Below, piece after piece: positions 23,799-34,883 of a stretch of 64,000 nt of DNA. The stretch lies in assembly GCA_033977485.1 (NCBI GenBank), contig CM066983.1:61437010-61501009 (forward strand), written 5' to 3'. The first letter of the stretch is position 1. Every line of letters starts with the position of its first letter. The notes below the pieces were generated by a model that saw only the letters and a list, made by a program, of their open reading frames with translations, was not told the origin of the DNA and ran no database searches. Both the position numbers and the translations under genes were made by a program. The DNA comes from Hydrangea macrophylla (lineage: Eukaryota; Streptophyta; Magnoliopsida; Cornales; Hydrangeaceae).

Positions 23799-24899
23799 AA
23801 ATAGTACACACATTAGTTCAACAAAAAGGCAGAACAACAAATCTTTATGTCACCATGATTTCAAATTCATACGAAATCTCAGATTTAAACTTCGACACGA
23901 TTGTCTTTGTCCAAAATATTACACCAAGCACCAGATCAAATTGACCAACATAAAAAAGCCATGACAACCTTAATATTGGTCCAACCTAGAAAGTTACAAA
24001 ATACTAAGTAGTGTAGCTTTTAACACAACCAAACAACACGGTCCATAGATTTGAGATGAACCATGAATAACGCTCGAGACCTTAAAGCAACCAAAGGATG
24101 CAAGATAAGCCTAACCCTCAGTGAAATGCATAATGAGCTACGTATAAATAAATATATAACACAACAAAATTCATCTTTTTCTCTTCCTTAATTAATTCAC
24201 TTGTTTAAACTTCTATGAACTATGAAGCAACGCTGAATTGACAAAAACAAAAATCCAGCAGCAAGCATGGCACAAACAAACTCTACAAGGCATTTCGTCA
24301 AACACAAAATATGTGTATGACTATGACTGTGTGTGTGAAATCATACCAGCAATAAAATAAGAAGAAAAATTGTGCAAGTATATAGAAGCGTATGTACAAA
24401 TGCATAAAAAAAAATGCATAACGTACAGATTCCTATTTACTAGTGTTAATTTCATCAATTGTTGATAAACAAACAAAAATTAGCAAGAGAATGAAGGCAT
24501 ATAACCGAAAAAGAAAGGGAGAGAAGAAGGGCTCGAGGCCTTGGTAGAAGCTACAAAAGGAAGGATAAACATTACATTGAGGTTCTAAGACATAAATTAA
24601 AAATCTGAAATCTAAAAGGAATCAAGAGAACCCAAATCAACAAATCAAAAATCACAACCAAAATCTAAGAACCAAAACAAAACTCTGAAACAAAAATCAA
24701 AAGACAAACCTCACACGACAACGCAGTCACGGGTGCCCGCATTTTGCCGTCGCCAGGCCGCAGAGGATGGAGATGTTAGTTGTTGAGGGGAAGAATTCCT
24801 AGGGTTGAGGGGAAGAAGAATACCTATGGTCTGGACTCTAGAGGACTTTTCGTTTAATACTCCCAAAAAAAAACACGTGGGATGCGTATTCACCCAAAT
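23799..24899. other. Non-coding stretch
   Basis: No supported gene. A 60-residue minus-strand frame at 24711-24893 has no recognisable domain. The sequence is A-rich on the + strand. Confidence 0.4.
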
Positions 24900-25166
24900 A
24901 TATTAGCGAGAAATTTAATCACTGGCAATTACCAAAAATAAATGCCATAAAATAACGGCACTTTATTCAAATGCTATAGATTGATGGCGTTTGTACATTA
25001 CAAATGACGTTAATTGGCAACAGTTTTTTAGAAACGTCGGCAATTATCGGCGTGGGTACGAAATGTTGATAATTAGCAACGTTTAACACAAAAGTGACAA
25101 ACATTACTGGTATTTTGTCAAACGCCGGCAAATAAGCGCCGGTATATGTCATTTTTTCTTGTAGTA
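24900..25166 (-). mobile_element. CACTA-type transposon end
   Basis: Read on the minus strand the end at 25166 begins TACTACAAGAAAAAA, one base off the CACTACAAGAAAA terminus of plant CACTA elements. Behind it are subterminal words CCGGCG and TTGCCGACGTT in both orientations (25000-25140). No transposase is seen and the other end was not found, so it is a remnant or a deletion derivative. Confidence 0.5.
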
Positions 25167-25525
25167 ATAAACCAATTTATGTCAAACTCCTTGGGTATAA
25201 CTTCTGAGTTCGTCGCACCAACCAACTAAGCAAGGTAAGAAGAATGTAAAATTCCCAAACTACTAACACGGTACAAACCATATACTACACGAGTCAAACT
25301 TGTTACATAACCATTATATGATTCACATTAGCCCCATTACAAAAACTACTAATTAAACTAACATAGTGTTGAAACCATATTACAACCTCGTCTAGTCATG
25401 AGTTGATACACTAAACTACTACTAAACCAACTTTAGTAACAAACTAGTTTTAACCATATTGCAAGTTAAGTACAAAACAAGAAGCTAACAACATAAGTCA
25501 ATATCAAAAGCTTTGACCCTTCCCA
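25167..25525. other. Spacer between two CACTA-type ends
   Basis: A+T-rich sequence without coding signal. Confidence 0.4.
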
Positions 25526-25990
25526 CACTACAACAAAAATTAGCTTTAGCGAGGAATCGATTTCCTCGCTGAAAGCCCTAATTTCTTCGCTGAAAGCTTT
25601 GGCGAGAAAATAATTCCTCGCTACCATTCTTCATAGTAGGGTTGTAGTTAAAGGGGTGTTGGCGAGGAAATTACTTTCCTCGCCATTGGAAAATTTTAGC
25701 GACAAAATGTTTCCTCGCGATTGGCTACACATTTCCTCGCCATAACAAAATATTTCCTCGCTATAAGAATAATAAATTTTCATGATATTGTAGCAGTGTG
25801 CGAGAAAATAATTTTTCCTCAACATTGAAAGGTTTTAGCGACAAATATTTTCTCGCTATAGTTAAGTGTTTCCTCGCGAAAAGTCTTCTATATTTTCATG
25901 TATTGTATCAGTTGCGACAAAATTTTTCCTCGCTAAAGGTGGCCAAAAATACTATTAGTAAAACCTTTAGCGATGAAATTTTTCCCTAAC
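25526..25990 (+). mobile_element. Second CACTA-type end with paired subterminal repeats
   Basis: Starts CACTACAACAAAAATTAGC at 25526. The next 460 bases hold about ten TTTCCTCGC words and their complements GCGAGGAAA, commonly as facing pairs 10-20 bases apart. That is the subterminal repeat structure to which CACTA transposases bind. No transposase and no opposite end are present before the Tat/Ogre LTR at 26486. Confidence 0.55.
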
Positions 25991-26485
25991 AAAACTATTT
26001 TTAAAACAATTAAATTAAATTAAAAAATTTACGTAATTTCATATTCTTGTTCCCGTTTATATATCCAACAAAACAATAATAGACCACAAATTAAATATCA
26101 TTACATAATCCTGTTCAACATTAATAAAAATCACAAAATATAATTATTTATTGTTCATGTCAAAGTACTAATACAAACCACAAAATGCCCTTACATTTTG
26201 TTCATGTTCAAAACTAATAGAAACTAATGCATAGTATCTGTGTAAATTAAAAAAACACGTAGCTAAGCATCTAGAAATCAACCATGTCCATAGCTAATCT
26301 GCAACACAAATAAATGGAAAACATTAGTTATATGCTGATAAGAAAAATATGGTTGTGAAGAAAATAATAAAGGAATGAAATATACAATAGAGACACATTT
26401 TCTATCGAAAATCCGACAAAGTTCCATTTGTTTATTGAACATCCGAAATTTTCGCTATGTTTCTACAAGTTTCGTTAGTAGTATA
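25991..26485. other. Non-coding stretch left of the Tat/Ogre element
   Basis: A+T-rich and without coding signal. Ends in GTATA (26481-26485), the left target duplication of the Tat/Ogre element. Confidence 0.6.
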
Positions 26486-28580
26486 TGTAGATATCATAGG
26501 CTAGCCACGTTTTTTAAAAAATTTTCAAATTCAGAATACGAGTCGCTATTTAATTTTTAAAGGAAAATTAAGAAACCATTTTTAAAGCAAACTATTCTTT
26601 AGAAAACCAGAGTCTTATAGGTACGAAGATTATGGAATGAGAGCGAAAGGAACCCGACAGACATGAAACAACCCTTCTCATCCTATCTCGTGATAGGCCT
26701 CTACTCAACATCCTTTTAATCAAATCAATAATCTAAGCATGCCATCAATTAATACATAGATATAAACATTCATTAAAAAAGCATGTCAAAAAGGGTGCAA
26801 GATTGCTAACGATAAAATGGCGTACAAAACCATCTAATTCAAATAGCAAGCAAGATGATATGCGATAGAGAACGAGGAAACCTACCCGGGATTCAGTCGC
26901 GAATATTAAACGTGCGATGCATACAAATAAAGAGAAAACCTAGAAAAAAGGGTCTCTAACACATTTATACACATAAGGCAAACCCTGATCTAAGGTGTCG
27001 CACATGGAGTCGAAAGTCAATAAAATCAAAAAATAAATAAACTAGAGAAAAGTCGAGAAATCATACCTCAATAGCGCTACAAAACATAGGTTAGTCTACA
27101 TGCCTTCATCAAGATATAATATTGAATCCTAAATAACATACCCAAACTTCTAGCTTAAATCTATTAAGCATGGAAAGAATTGACATATTCATGAATTCCT
27201 TCTAATTAGTTGGAAATACAGTGTCTCTATAGATATACAAGTCTTAACTAGGAGCCAATGTAATGTCTATATAGAGATGATATAATCCCAACACGATCAC
27301 AAGGAACTCACAACTAGGTTCAATTAAATGCAACTTAACCCAAAAAAATAAGTCCTAATTACAAGTATCAACATACATGGATGAATGCATGGACATGGAC
27401 AAGAACAAGCTATGAACTATTCATTAATTTGGATCATTTAGTCTCTGGATTTAAGTTTAACCATCATTATTTAAAACATGGTTTAAATCCTAGGTCATAT
27501 AAAAGGCATTTGGATCACCATTTCTAAAGTTTATCAAAGCTGTTATGGAGTTTCAGAATTTACAAAGAGCAAACCAGACTTTTAAAAATAGAAATATCAT
27601 ACTTCCCATGGTTTGATCATAATGATTTCTGGATGTGATGTGCCTCTGTGAGTCTATTTTCTAACCCAAAAAGAAAATCAAAGTTCAAACGATCCAATCT
27701 CTGGGAATTGGACCAAGACCAGACACTACTCAGAATTTAATAACTCTCTGTCCTAAGTTTTTGTGTGATTTTCTAAAAATAGTAATTGAATCATGATCAC
27801 TTTGGTCTTTATAGGGAATCATATTAACACATTTAACTTTATAGGAAAAATTATGTAAATCTTAAAATACATGTTTAAGGCTCTGATCTACTCAAAACAA
27901 AACTGAATTGTTCGTTCTGAAATTTTGGACAGAGAGTTGCTAGCTTACAAATCCTGATCAAACCATCCTAACTACAAAATCTTAACAAAGCAAAATTTGA
28001 AGTGGTAAAGATATGGGTTAGGGGCATATTCCAATTGGTCTCATTCAATTTCAATGGATTATGATTTAATTAAAAATCTTTGATCGCAGTTGGTTAAAGA
28101 ACTCACTGCACCAATGTTAGCATCTATATCATAAAGATTGACAAGTCTAATTCCTCTCTCAAGTTGATGATCCTTGAGGAATTTAGTCTTATTTTATTCA
28201 ACTCTCCTCCTAAATTAATGATTCTTGTGTTGGAAAAACCGGTTTAAGTTCTAAGTTTAAACGCGCAGCGGAAAAATCAAGTTATAAAACTTAATTGGCA
28301 TGCCCGAATCTACTATCCATCAACTCTATAGATGGGCACAAGAGGGGAGCAAGAGTTATACCTTAGTGTCTTGAACCCAATTCTGATTTTCTTCTTCCTT
28401 GGTGATGCAGCAGCCTCCACTAGGTTGTCTTCACCCTTATGTCTCCTACGGATACCTACCGGAAAGACTAGAGACGGTGGGATCTCTAATAGAGAGGAAG
28501 GAGAAGGTTTTGGGGCTCTAAAACAGTTTCTGCAGCTTCTGACGTTCAAAATGACGAACAACTTTTCCAGAACGCAGCTG

Positions 28581-28595
28581 CCCTATTTATAGATT
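28581..28595 (-). promoter_or_regulatory. TATA box of the solo LTR
   Basis: Minus strand reads ATCTATAAATAGGG, a near-consensus plant TATA box. Confidence 0.7.
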
Positions 28596-28607
28596 CCCAG
28601 AACCGAC

Positions 28608-28737
28608 CTAGCTCTCGAGCGATCGAAGTGGTTTCGATCGATCGAACATTCGATCGATCGACCATCTTCAATCGATCGAACCTGTCTAGACTTCAATCGA
28701 TCGAGACAACTTCGATCGATCGAACCTGTCTTGACAT
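28608..28737. repeat. CGATCGATCGAA word cluster in the solo LTR
   Basis: Six to seven copies of TTCGATCGATCGAA or close variants in 130 bases. On the minus strand it lies only about 15-20 bases upstream of the TATA box. The word is palindromic. Confidence 0.85.
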
Positions 28738-30400
28738 TATCCTCATTTGCCTTTCCAAGCATCCTAGCGGAGCTAAGAGTGGGACCTCCTAGGCTCTTTA
28801 TTGTTGGCTCAGATCAGTTGATTAACTCCCATGACCAAACTCTTTGATCAGCAAATTAATCGACTGATCAGTTAACGTTTACTCCACTATAAAACGATAA
28901 CTGAACTCCAACGCAAAAGAACATATCCGAAGCGATAACTAGACTTGTATGTTGCACTAATGTCCCTCTACCGTCAGCATTCGCAATCATATTCAGGTAG
29001 TCGGATAAACAGTTACTGTCAACCTGAATCATGATTACTTCTTATAATCCTTGAGTCCCATTCACCTCTCATGATTACCAAACATGTTGATAACTCTTAT
29101 CAACAAGACTACAGTACTCAGTAATCGACTTGGTGACATTCTCAAGGGAATGCTTACTCTGAAACTAAGGGTAGATTCTGTCTTGACAATATATGTTCAC
29201 AACCCTATGAATATGACATACCCAAGATACCCAGGTGTTGATCTTCTATAGACCTCACTGATTGGTAAGTCAAAGCAGTCATATCCACAGTCTGTGTTCA
29301 TAATCGTCTCAAGATTGAGAACACGTACCTTACACAAGTTATGAGTTCCTATCGACTGATTGACAGCCTTGAGCGTCAATAGGAAACTCAGGTCCGTCAA
29401 TGCACTATAAGCACTAGCATACTAACCAAGAGTCACACTCTAGTGATTGAGATTTATCACTCCATCCAATGGTAGTTAATGATGCTACAGTGTATACCTG
29501 ATGAGATATCCAGTCTCATCATCCACTGTGACAAGCTTTAAGTGTCAAAGAATAGTAATTCGTATCTCATTGTATGTATCTCATACACACACAAAATACT
29601 TACTATGATACTTATGGATTAAACAATCATCTCATGAAAGAAACATACATCATAAAATGTAAAGATGATATCCATATATTAAAATGTCAATGTCTCCTAT
29701 ATAAAGTAATGGTTTGAGGGCACAAACCCAACATCTTGGAGACTAAACATGACCAATCCACATAAATCTTCATAGAATATAGAGAGAATTCCATGAGATT
29801 CCAAGTTGAAGGATCCAAATCTTGAACGAAGACATGGACCCATCAATCATGTATGGATATACCTATGATCTATCTTACTTCCCATATAAATCATAGCATC
29901 ATAGAGAATTAAGGGATCAAACTCAAGGGAATCAAATGAGATATTAAAGATCTCACAAATTCGATGAGTAGAATATAAACAAAGAAGAGATAAAGTCAAA
30001 ATTTAATTGATGATCCAAGTCAAAATTCTTTTACAAACTTGTTCTCGTCTCAAATCCTTAGCTACTTAGAAGCAAATCAATGAAACAAATGAGAGTTCAA
30101 TCACAATTCTAGTGGTTTGTGATGAAATGAAGTAGGAAGAGACTTTTGAAAATTGTGTAAAGGTCCTAGAGTTCTACGAATTGTGATTGAACTAGAGATA
30201 AATTAAAACCAAGATTTAGAAGATTACCTCTAGATTTCCTCAGGTTTTCTTGCTTCTTGGTGAAGATCCTTCAATTCTTCAAGTTCTTCTTCAAATTCTT
30301 CTTTAAAATTCATGAGTTTTCTTCAAAATTCTCTCAATTCCTCTTAAATTTCTATATTTTTTCAATATTTCTCCACTTGTAAAAAGAGATCCCCTATAGT

Positions 30401-30427
30401 GGAGATGAACATCTCCTTATATAGACC
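30401..30427 (-). promoter_or_regulatory. TATA box and hairpin of the Tat/Ogre LTR
   Basis: Minus strand GGTCTATATAAGGAG (30413-30427) is a good TATA box. It runs directly into a 16-base hairpin, GGAGATG-AA-CATCTCC... (30401-30416 on the + strand reads GGAGATGAACATCTCC). The same arrangement is kept at 58314-58340 in the other LTR. Confidence 0.65.
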
Positions 30428-30517
30428 AATCCCAAGGGGTTAATTTGGTAAATTCGGGGCAAAAACCCATGTGCAATGATATTCCATATGTATTGAAGAA
30501 AAACAATCTGTTACAAT

Positions 30518-30615
30518 AGGCGGCACTCAATGAGTTGTCTGCGGCACTCAGTGAGTCCCGTTCCGGCACTCATAGACTGCCGGCGCAGCACTCAGTGAGT
30601 GCCGCCGGCTTTGCC
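30518..30615. repeat. GGCACTCAGTGAGTGCCG word cluster in the 3' LTR
   Basis: Five to six variants of GGCACTCAGTGAGTGCCG, a perfect 18-base palindrome in its best form. On the minus strand it is about 95 bases upstream of the TATA box. Homologous cluster in the other LTR at 58435-58555. Confidence 0.85.
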
Positions 30616-31005
30616 GCGTGCCATTTCTAACAGAGTCCTCTTTTTTATTATTTTATATTTATATATATTTATATAGATTGTATATATATCTTTTTGTTAT
30701 CTTTTCTTATTTTTTTTTAAATTCCTTTATTTATTTTTTATTCTATTTTCAAATAGTTTTTCCTTTTAATTCATGTCAGAATTAAATCCTACAAACTGTT
30801 TTTTCCTGATACATATTTCACATCCAAATTTTCCCAAACTCCTAGTTTTCTTTCTTTCTTAAAAGAACTTTACCGAGACTAAAGAACCTTCCGAACAACT
30901 TGAATCATTTAAAGAAATCTTTGAATTTTGCCAGACACTGTCGTCATCAGTCCAGAGGTAATCATCCCCTGAATTCGATTGCCGGTCGAAATTGGGGTGT
31001 CTACA

Positions 31006-31020
31006 GTTTGCCTTTCTTCA
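31006..31020 (-). promoter_or_regulatory. Polypurine tract of the Tat/Ogre element
   Basis: On the minus strand TGAAGAAAGGCAAAC directly precedes the 3' LTR start TGTAGACACC. The family typically has a similar GGGGCAAAC here. It primes plus-strand DNA synthesis. Confidence 0.7.
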
Positions 31021-31449
31021 GCAGAGCTTGTGAAGCAATGCGTATCATAAGTGAATGTCGAAGCCTGTGTGAAGACAAGCCATTGACTGAACTATCAGAT
31101 TCAGGTAAAAAAAAATACGCTACAAAAATAGGGTGCCTAGATGGTTGGTGCTGGTCGTGCTCAATGATGAGTTGCCTACGTATTCCAACGGGAATCAGAC
31201 CAGGACATAGTTCGGGTAAGGGATCACACACAAGCACAAATAGTAACATGGATGAATGCATCTATCCTATCGTGATGCACATGTTCATGGACTAACGACT
31301 ACCAGTGCAATTTTAATGCATCAAACTTTAAGACTATATAAGTGCGACGACTCGAGGTCATGCTGTTTCGATGTACATGGATGAATTTCATGTCCTATGG
31401 TTCTAATGCTTGATTTTCATTATCCATAACCATTTTAGTTCCCCAGATA

Positions 31450-31630
31450 AGTGCTATTAATTGGACTGCGCTTTGTGCCTTATGCCCCGGTGTCAACGCA
31501 AGTTTGCTCTCTCAAAATGCAATCAATTAGGCTACATTTCACGTATTACACCCTAGTGCCAACGCATATTTGTTTTTTCGAAATTCAATTGACTAGACTA
31601 CGCTTCGCGCATTATATCGCGGTGTCAACG
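31450..31630. repeat. Tandem repeat of ~66-73 bp, about 2.5 copies
   Basis: The phrases GTGTCAACGCA / GTGCCAACGCA and TTTCGAAATTCAATTGACTA recur in register. It merges into the next array at about 31630. Confidence 0.55.
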
Positions 31631-32022
31631 CACGTTCGCCCTAAGTATCCGCAGCATTTCGACCTCGTCGGATATGTTTGCTCTAAGTATCCGCAGTCCT
31701 TTGGCCCTATCGGATTTGTTTGCTCTAAGTATCCGTAGCCCTTTGGCCCCACCGGATATGTTTGCTCCAAGTATATGCAGCCCTTTGGCCCCGTCGGATA
31801 TGTTTGCTCCAAGTATCCGCAGCCCTTTGGCCCCACCAGATATGTTTGCTCAAAGTATCTGTAGCCCTTTGGCCCCGTCGGATATGTTTGCTCCAAGGAT
31901 CTGCAATCCTTCGACCCTGTCTGATATATTTTCTCCAAGTATCCACAGCCCTTTGGCCCCATTGAATATGTTTGCTCCAAGTATCCATAGCCCTTCGACC
32001 CCGGCGGATATGTTTGCTCATT
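31630..32022. repeat. 42-bp minisatellite, ~9-10 copies
   Basis: The unit contains AAGTATCCGCAGCCCTTTGG and GTCGGATATGTTTGCTCC. Since 42 is a multiple of 3, most frames stay open, giving frames of 120-134 residues on both strands (for example GPKGCGYLEQTYPT repeats on the minus strand). I read these as repeat artefacts. Such 3' tandem arrays are a known feature of Tat elements. Confidence 0.85.
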
Positions 32023-33110
32023 TCAATCTTCAAAATCGGAGTCAAGCATACTTAGTTCAATTCAATTTTAAATATTAGGAAGCAATCAGACTTGAATCAA
32101 TTCATCTTTTCAAAATCAGGAGTCAATCAAACTCAAATCAATTCAATTTTTAAAATCGGGAGTCAATCAGACTCAAGTCAATTCAATTTCTTGAAATCAG
32201 GAGTCAATCAGACTAAAATCAATTCATTTTTTCAAAATCAAGAGTCAAGCATACTCAAATCAATTTAAATTTTAAAAGTCAAGAGCCAATCAGACTCAAT
32301 TCAATCCATTCTTCTAAAATCGGGAGTCAATCAGGCTTGAATTAATTCATCTTTTCAAAATTAGGAGTCAATCAGACTTAAATCAATTCAATTTTCAAAA
32401 TCAGGAGTTAATCAGACTCAAGTCAATTCAATTTTCAAAATCGGGAGTCAATCAGACTCAACAATTCAATTTCTTAATTTAGTTCAATTTCTAAAACTAA
32501 AAGTCAATCAAACTCAATTCGATTCAAATTCTTGAAGTCAGGAGTCAATTAGACCCAAATCAATTCAATTTTCAAAATCGGGAGTCAATTAGACTCAAGT
32601 CAATTCAATTTCTTAATTCAGTTCTATTTCTAAAACCAAGAGTCAATCAGACTCAATTCATTTTCTTAAAATCCAGAATCCATCAAACTCACTTAAATTT
32701 AATTTCTAAAACCAAGAGTCAATCAGACTCAAAGAATTCAAATTTCAAATCAGGAGTCAAACATGCTCGAAAGAATTTACTTTCCTAAAATCGAGAGTCA
32801 ATCAAACTCAAATTTTCAGAATCCGGAGTCAATCAGATTCGAATCGAATTCTTATTTCTAGATCTAAAGTCAATCGGACTCAAAAGAATCAAAGTTACCA
32901 ATTTCGATATTAATTTTGACTCAATTTATATTAAATTTCCAAAACCAGGAGTCAAACATGTGCAAACGCATTTCTAATTTTCAAAAAATCAAGAGTCTAT
33001 CAGACTCAATTTAATTCAATTCTCAAAATCAGGAGTCATTCAAACTCGAATCAATTTAAAATTTCAAAATTAGGAGTCAATTATACCCCATTCAATTTAT
33101 CCTTTTTTTA
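32023..33110. repeat. GAGTCAATCAGACTC repeat array
   Basis: About 25 copies of a unit of some 35-45 bases built as AAAATCAGGAGTCAATCAG then ACTCAAATCAATTCAATTTT. The core GAGTC-AATCA-GACTC is an inverted repeat. The spacing is irregular. It lies between the 3' LTR and the antisense PMD gene. Confidence 0.85.
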
Positions 33111-33264
33111 GAACCGAGACCAATTTTAGCTTGTAAAAAGGGCTTAAAAACTTATTTTTCAAATGCTGGGGGTTTATTTAAAACGAAGGAAAACCTTGAA
33201 GGACATTTAAGCAAAATTCAGTGGTCCCCAATACGAATATGAAAAAAAATTGGGAGGAAGGCCA

Positions 33265-33372
33265 ATTGTCCCATGCAGCGGCACTTGGTGAGTTCCGGTA
33301 CGGTAGTTAGTGACTGCCACGCGGCACACCTGTGGCACTGAGTGCCGCAGACTTTTCATTGACTGCCGCTGT
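33265..33372. repeat. GGCACTNNGTGAGTGCC word cluster upstream of antisense gene A
   Basis: Words include GGCACTTGGTGAGTTCC, TTAGTGACTGCC, GTGGCACTGAGTGCCGC and ATTGACTGCCGC. They are the same word family as in the LTR (30518-30615). The cluster ends about 125 bp before a probable 5' untranslated intron and 270 bp before the gene A start codon. Confidence 0.75.
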
Positions 33373-33496
33373 GTGTGACAGTTTGTGTAAAACAATTTTT
33401 TTTTCTTCTTTTCTCATTCTCCTCCACCTGTCATACATTTTTTTTCTCCAAGATTTTTTTTTCTTTGACTTCAATCCACAAATTCCTCACATCAAG

Positions 33497-33632
33497 GTAT
33501 GTTTTACTCTTTTCTAGAATCAAGCTCCTAACTTTAACTAGATTCATGATCAAAATTTGAATTTCTTTACATTTGTTCATTATGTTTTTCTAACTTCCTT
33601 CACATTGATTTTCTTTTCATATTTTCTTATAG
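33497..33632 (+). other. Probable 5' untranslated intron of antisense gene A
   Basis: AAG|GTATGT at 33496/33497 and TTCTTATAG| at 33632 fit plant splice sites. The start codon follows 11 bases later (33643). Confidence 0.5.
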
Positions 33633-33768
33633 CTTTGCACAAATGGCTAGTGGTTCAAGTTCCCATGGGCCCTTGAGGAAGAAATACAAACCTTCCTCTG
33701 GTCATAGCTCGTCATTTCTCCTTGTCGACCTTGGATTACACCTCTCGGCACGGGCATTTCGCAAAGTG

Positions 33769-34883
33769 GTATAATCTCAAATTCTCTTGCTCTCTATGAT
33801 GATGGATGCAATGTTATGCAATGCATGATGCCTAATGTATGCATGAATATGACCTTAATATTGTGCATTTGTGTTCTTTTGTTATCCCCGAGCTATTGTC
33901 ATCGTGAATCATTCATGCCCCTTTAGGTTGCTTTTAAGTGAATTATTAGATGTTAGGACCATATGCGATAACAAAGATTATGCAATTGTTTGTTCTTGTT
34001 GTCCGGAATATAGTGATTTTACACCTAGGCCATGCTAAATTTTTTTCAATATTTCACTTATTTTTCACAATGGGGAGTGCACCGACCCAGGCGAGCTCTT
34101 AAATTTCACTTAGATTGGATCAATTTATAATATATGCGCAATAGAGTCGTGCGGACTCAAATATCCTCATTTTTGCATAAATGAAGTTTGACGAGCCAAG
34201 AGAAAAAAAGAGTCATTTTTATAAATTATGGAGTCATTCGTACTCAAGAATTCATTTCTTACAAACACGGAGTCAATCGAACTCAAAAGTTCATCATTTG
34301 TTTTACAAACATGGAGTCACTTGGACTCCAAAAATTCTTTTTTACAAACATTGAGTCACTCGGACTTCGAATTTTTTTTTCCTGTTACAAACATTAAGTC
34401 ACTTAGATTCAAAAAATTCATTTTTACAAAACATGGAGTCACTTGGACTCCAAATATTCTTTTTTTTGCAAACATTGAGTCACTCGGATTCAAAAAATCA
34501 TACAAAACATGGAGTCACTTGGACTCCAAAAATTCTTTTTTTACAAACATTGAGTCACTTGGACTCAAGAATTCATCATTTTTATTTTTTAAAAATATTG
34601 AGTCACTCGGACTCAAAAATTTCATTTTACAAAACATGGGGTCACTTAGAATCAAGAATTTCATTTTTACAAAACATAGGGTCACTCAGACTCAAGAATT
34701 CATTTTTACAGAACATAGAGTCACTTGGACTCACAAATTTCATTTTTACAAAAATGGAATCATATTCTCGTTACTTATTTACTTATCTGTTATCACCTTT
34801 CTTTCTATTTCGCCTACTCATCTTTTGTTTTATTATCATTTTTCATTCGTTTTTATTCATCTTCTCTCTCTCCATTTTTTTAG
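33769..34883 (+). other. Intron 1 of antisense gene A, filled by a repeat array
   Basis: Donor AAAGTG|GTATAATC at 33769 and acceptor CATTTTTTTAG| at 34883 join exon 1 (42 codons) in phase 0 to exon 2. The array at 34190-34760 lies wholly inside. Confidence 0.65.
34190..34760. repeat. GAGTCACTCGGACTC repeat array (intronic)
   Basis: About 15 copies of a 35-45 base unit: ACAAACATTGAGTCACTCGG then ACTCAAAAATTCATTTTT. The core GAGTC-ACTCG-GACTC (or ACTTG) is again an inverted repeat. Frames through it (MESLGL..., TNIESLGLKN...) are repeat artefacts. Confidence 0.85.

Larger units (their letters stand above)
28228..29733 (-). mobile_element. Solo LTR (1506 bp), probably copia-type
   Basis: Starts TGTTGG and ends CCAACA, with TCTTG on both sides (28223-28227 and 29734-29738). 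It interrupts the Tat LTR exactly there, as the other Tat LTR shows. There is no internal region, so it is a solo LTR left by recombination. A canonical TATA (CTATAAATAGGG on the minus strand, 28582-28593) sets the orientation. The TGTTGG end suggests copia, but without coding sequence that is inference. Confidence 0.88.
26486..31005 (-). repeat. Tat/Ogre 3' LTR, carrying a solo LTR
   Basis: It pairs with 55959-58942 along its whole length except for the 1.5 kb insert at 28228-29733 plus its TCTTG duplication. Without it the LTR is about 3.0 kb. On the minus strand it starts TGTAGACACCCCAATTTCGA, the usual start in this lineage. Confidence 0.92.

Noticed and set aside
24711..24893. First exon of a host gene
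   Set aside because: Short, no recognisable domain, no supported continuation, and adjacent to a CACTA-type end.
28313..28592. Genes of 82-86 residues on both strands in the solo LTR
   Set aside because: They lie in the transcribed part of an LTR, overlap each other on opposite strands and show no domain.
31612..32078. Proteins of 106-134 residues on both strands
   Set aside because: They are translations of a 42-bp minisatellite and are open in most frames for that reason.
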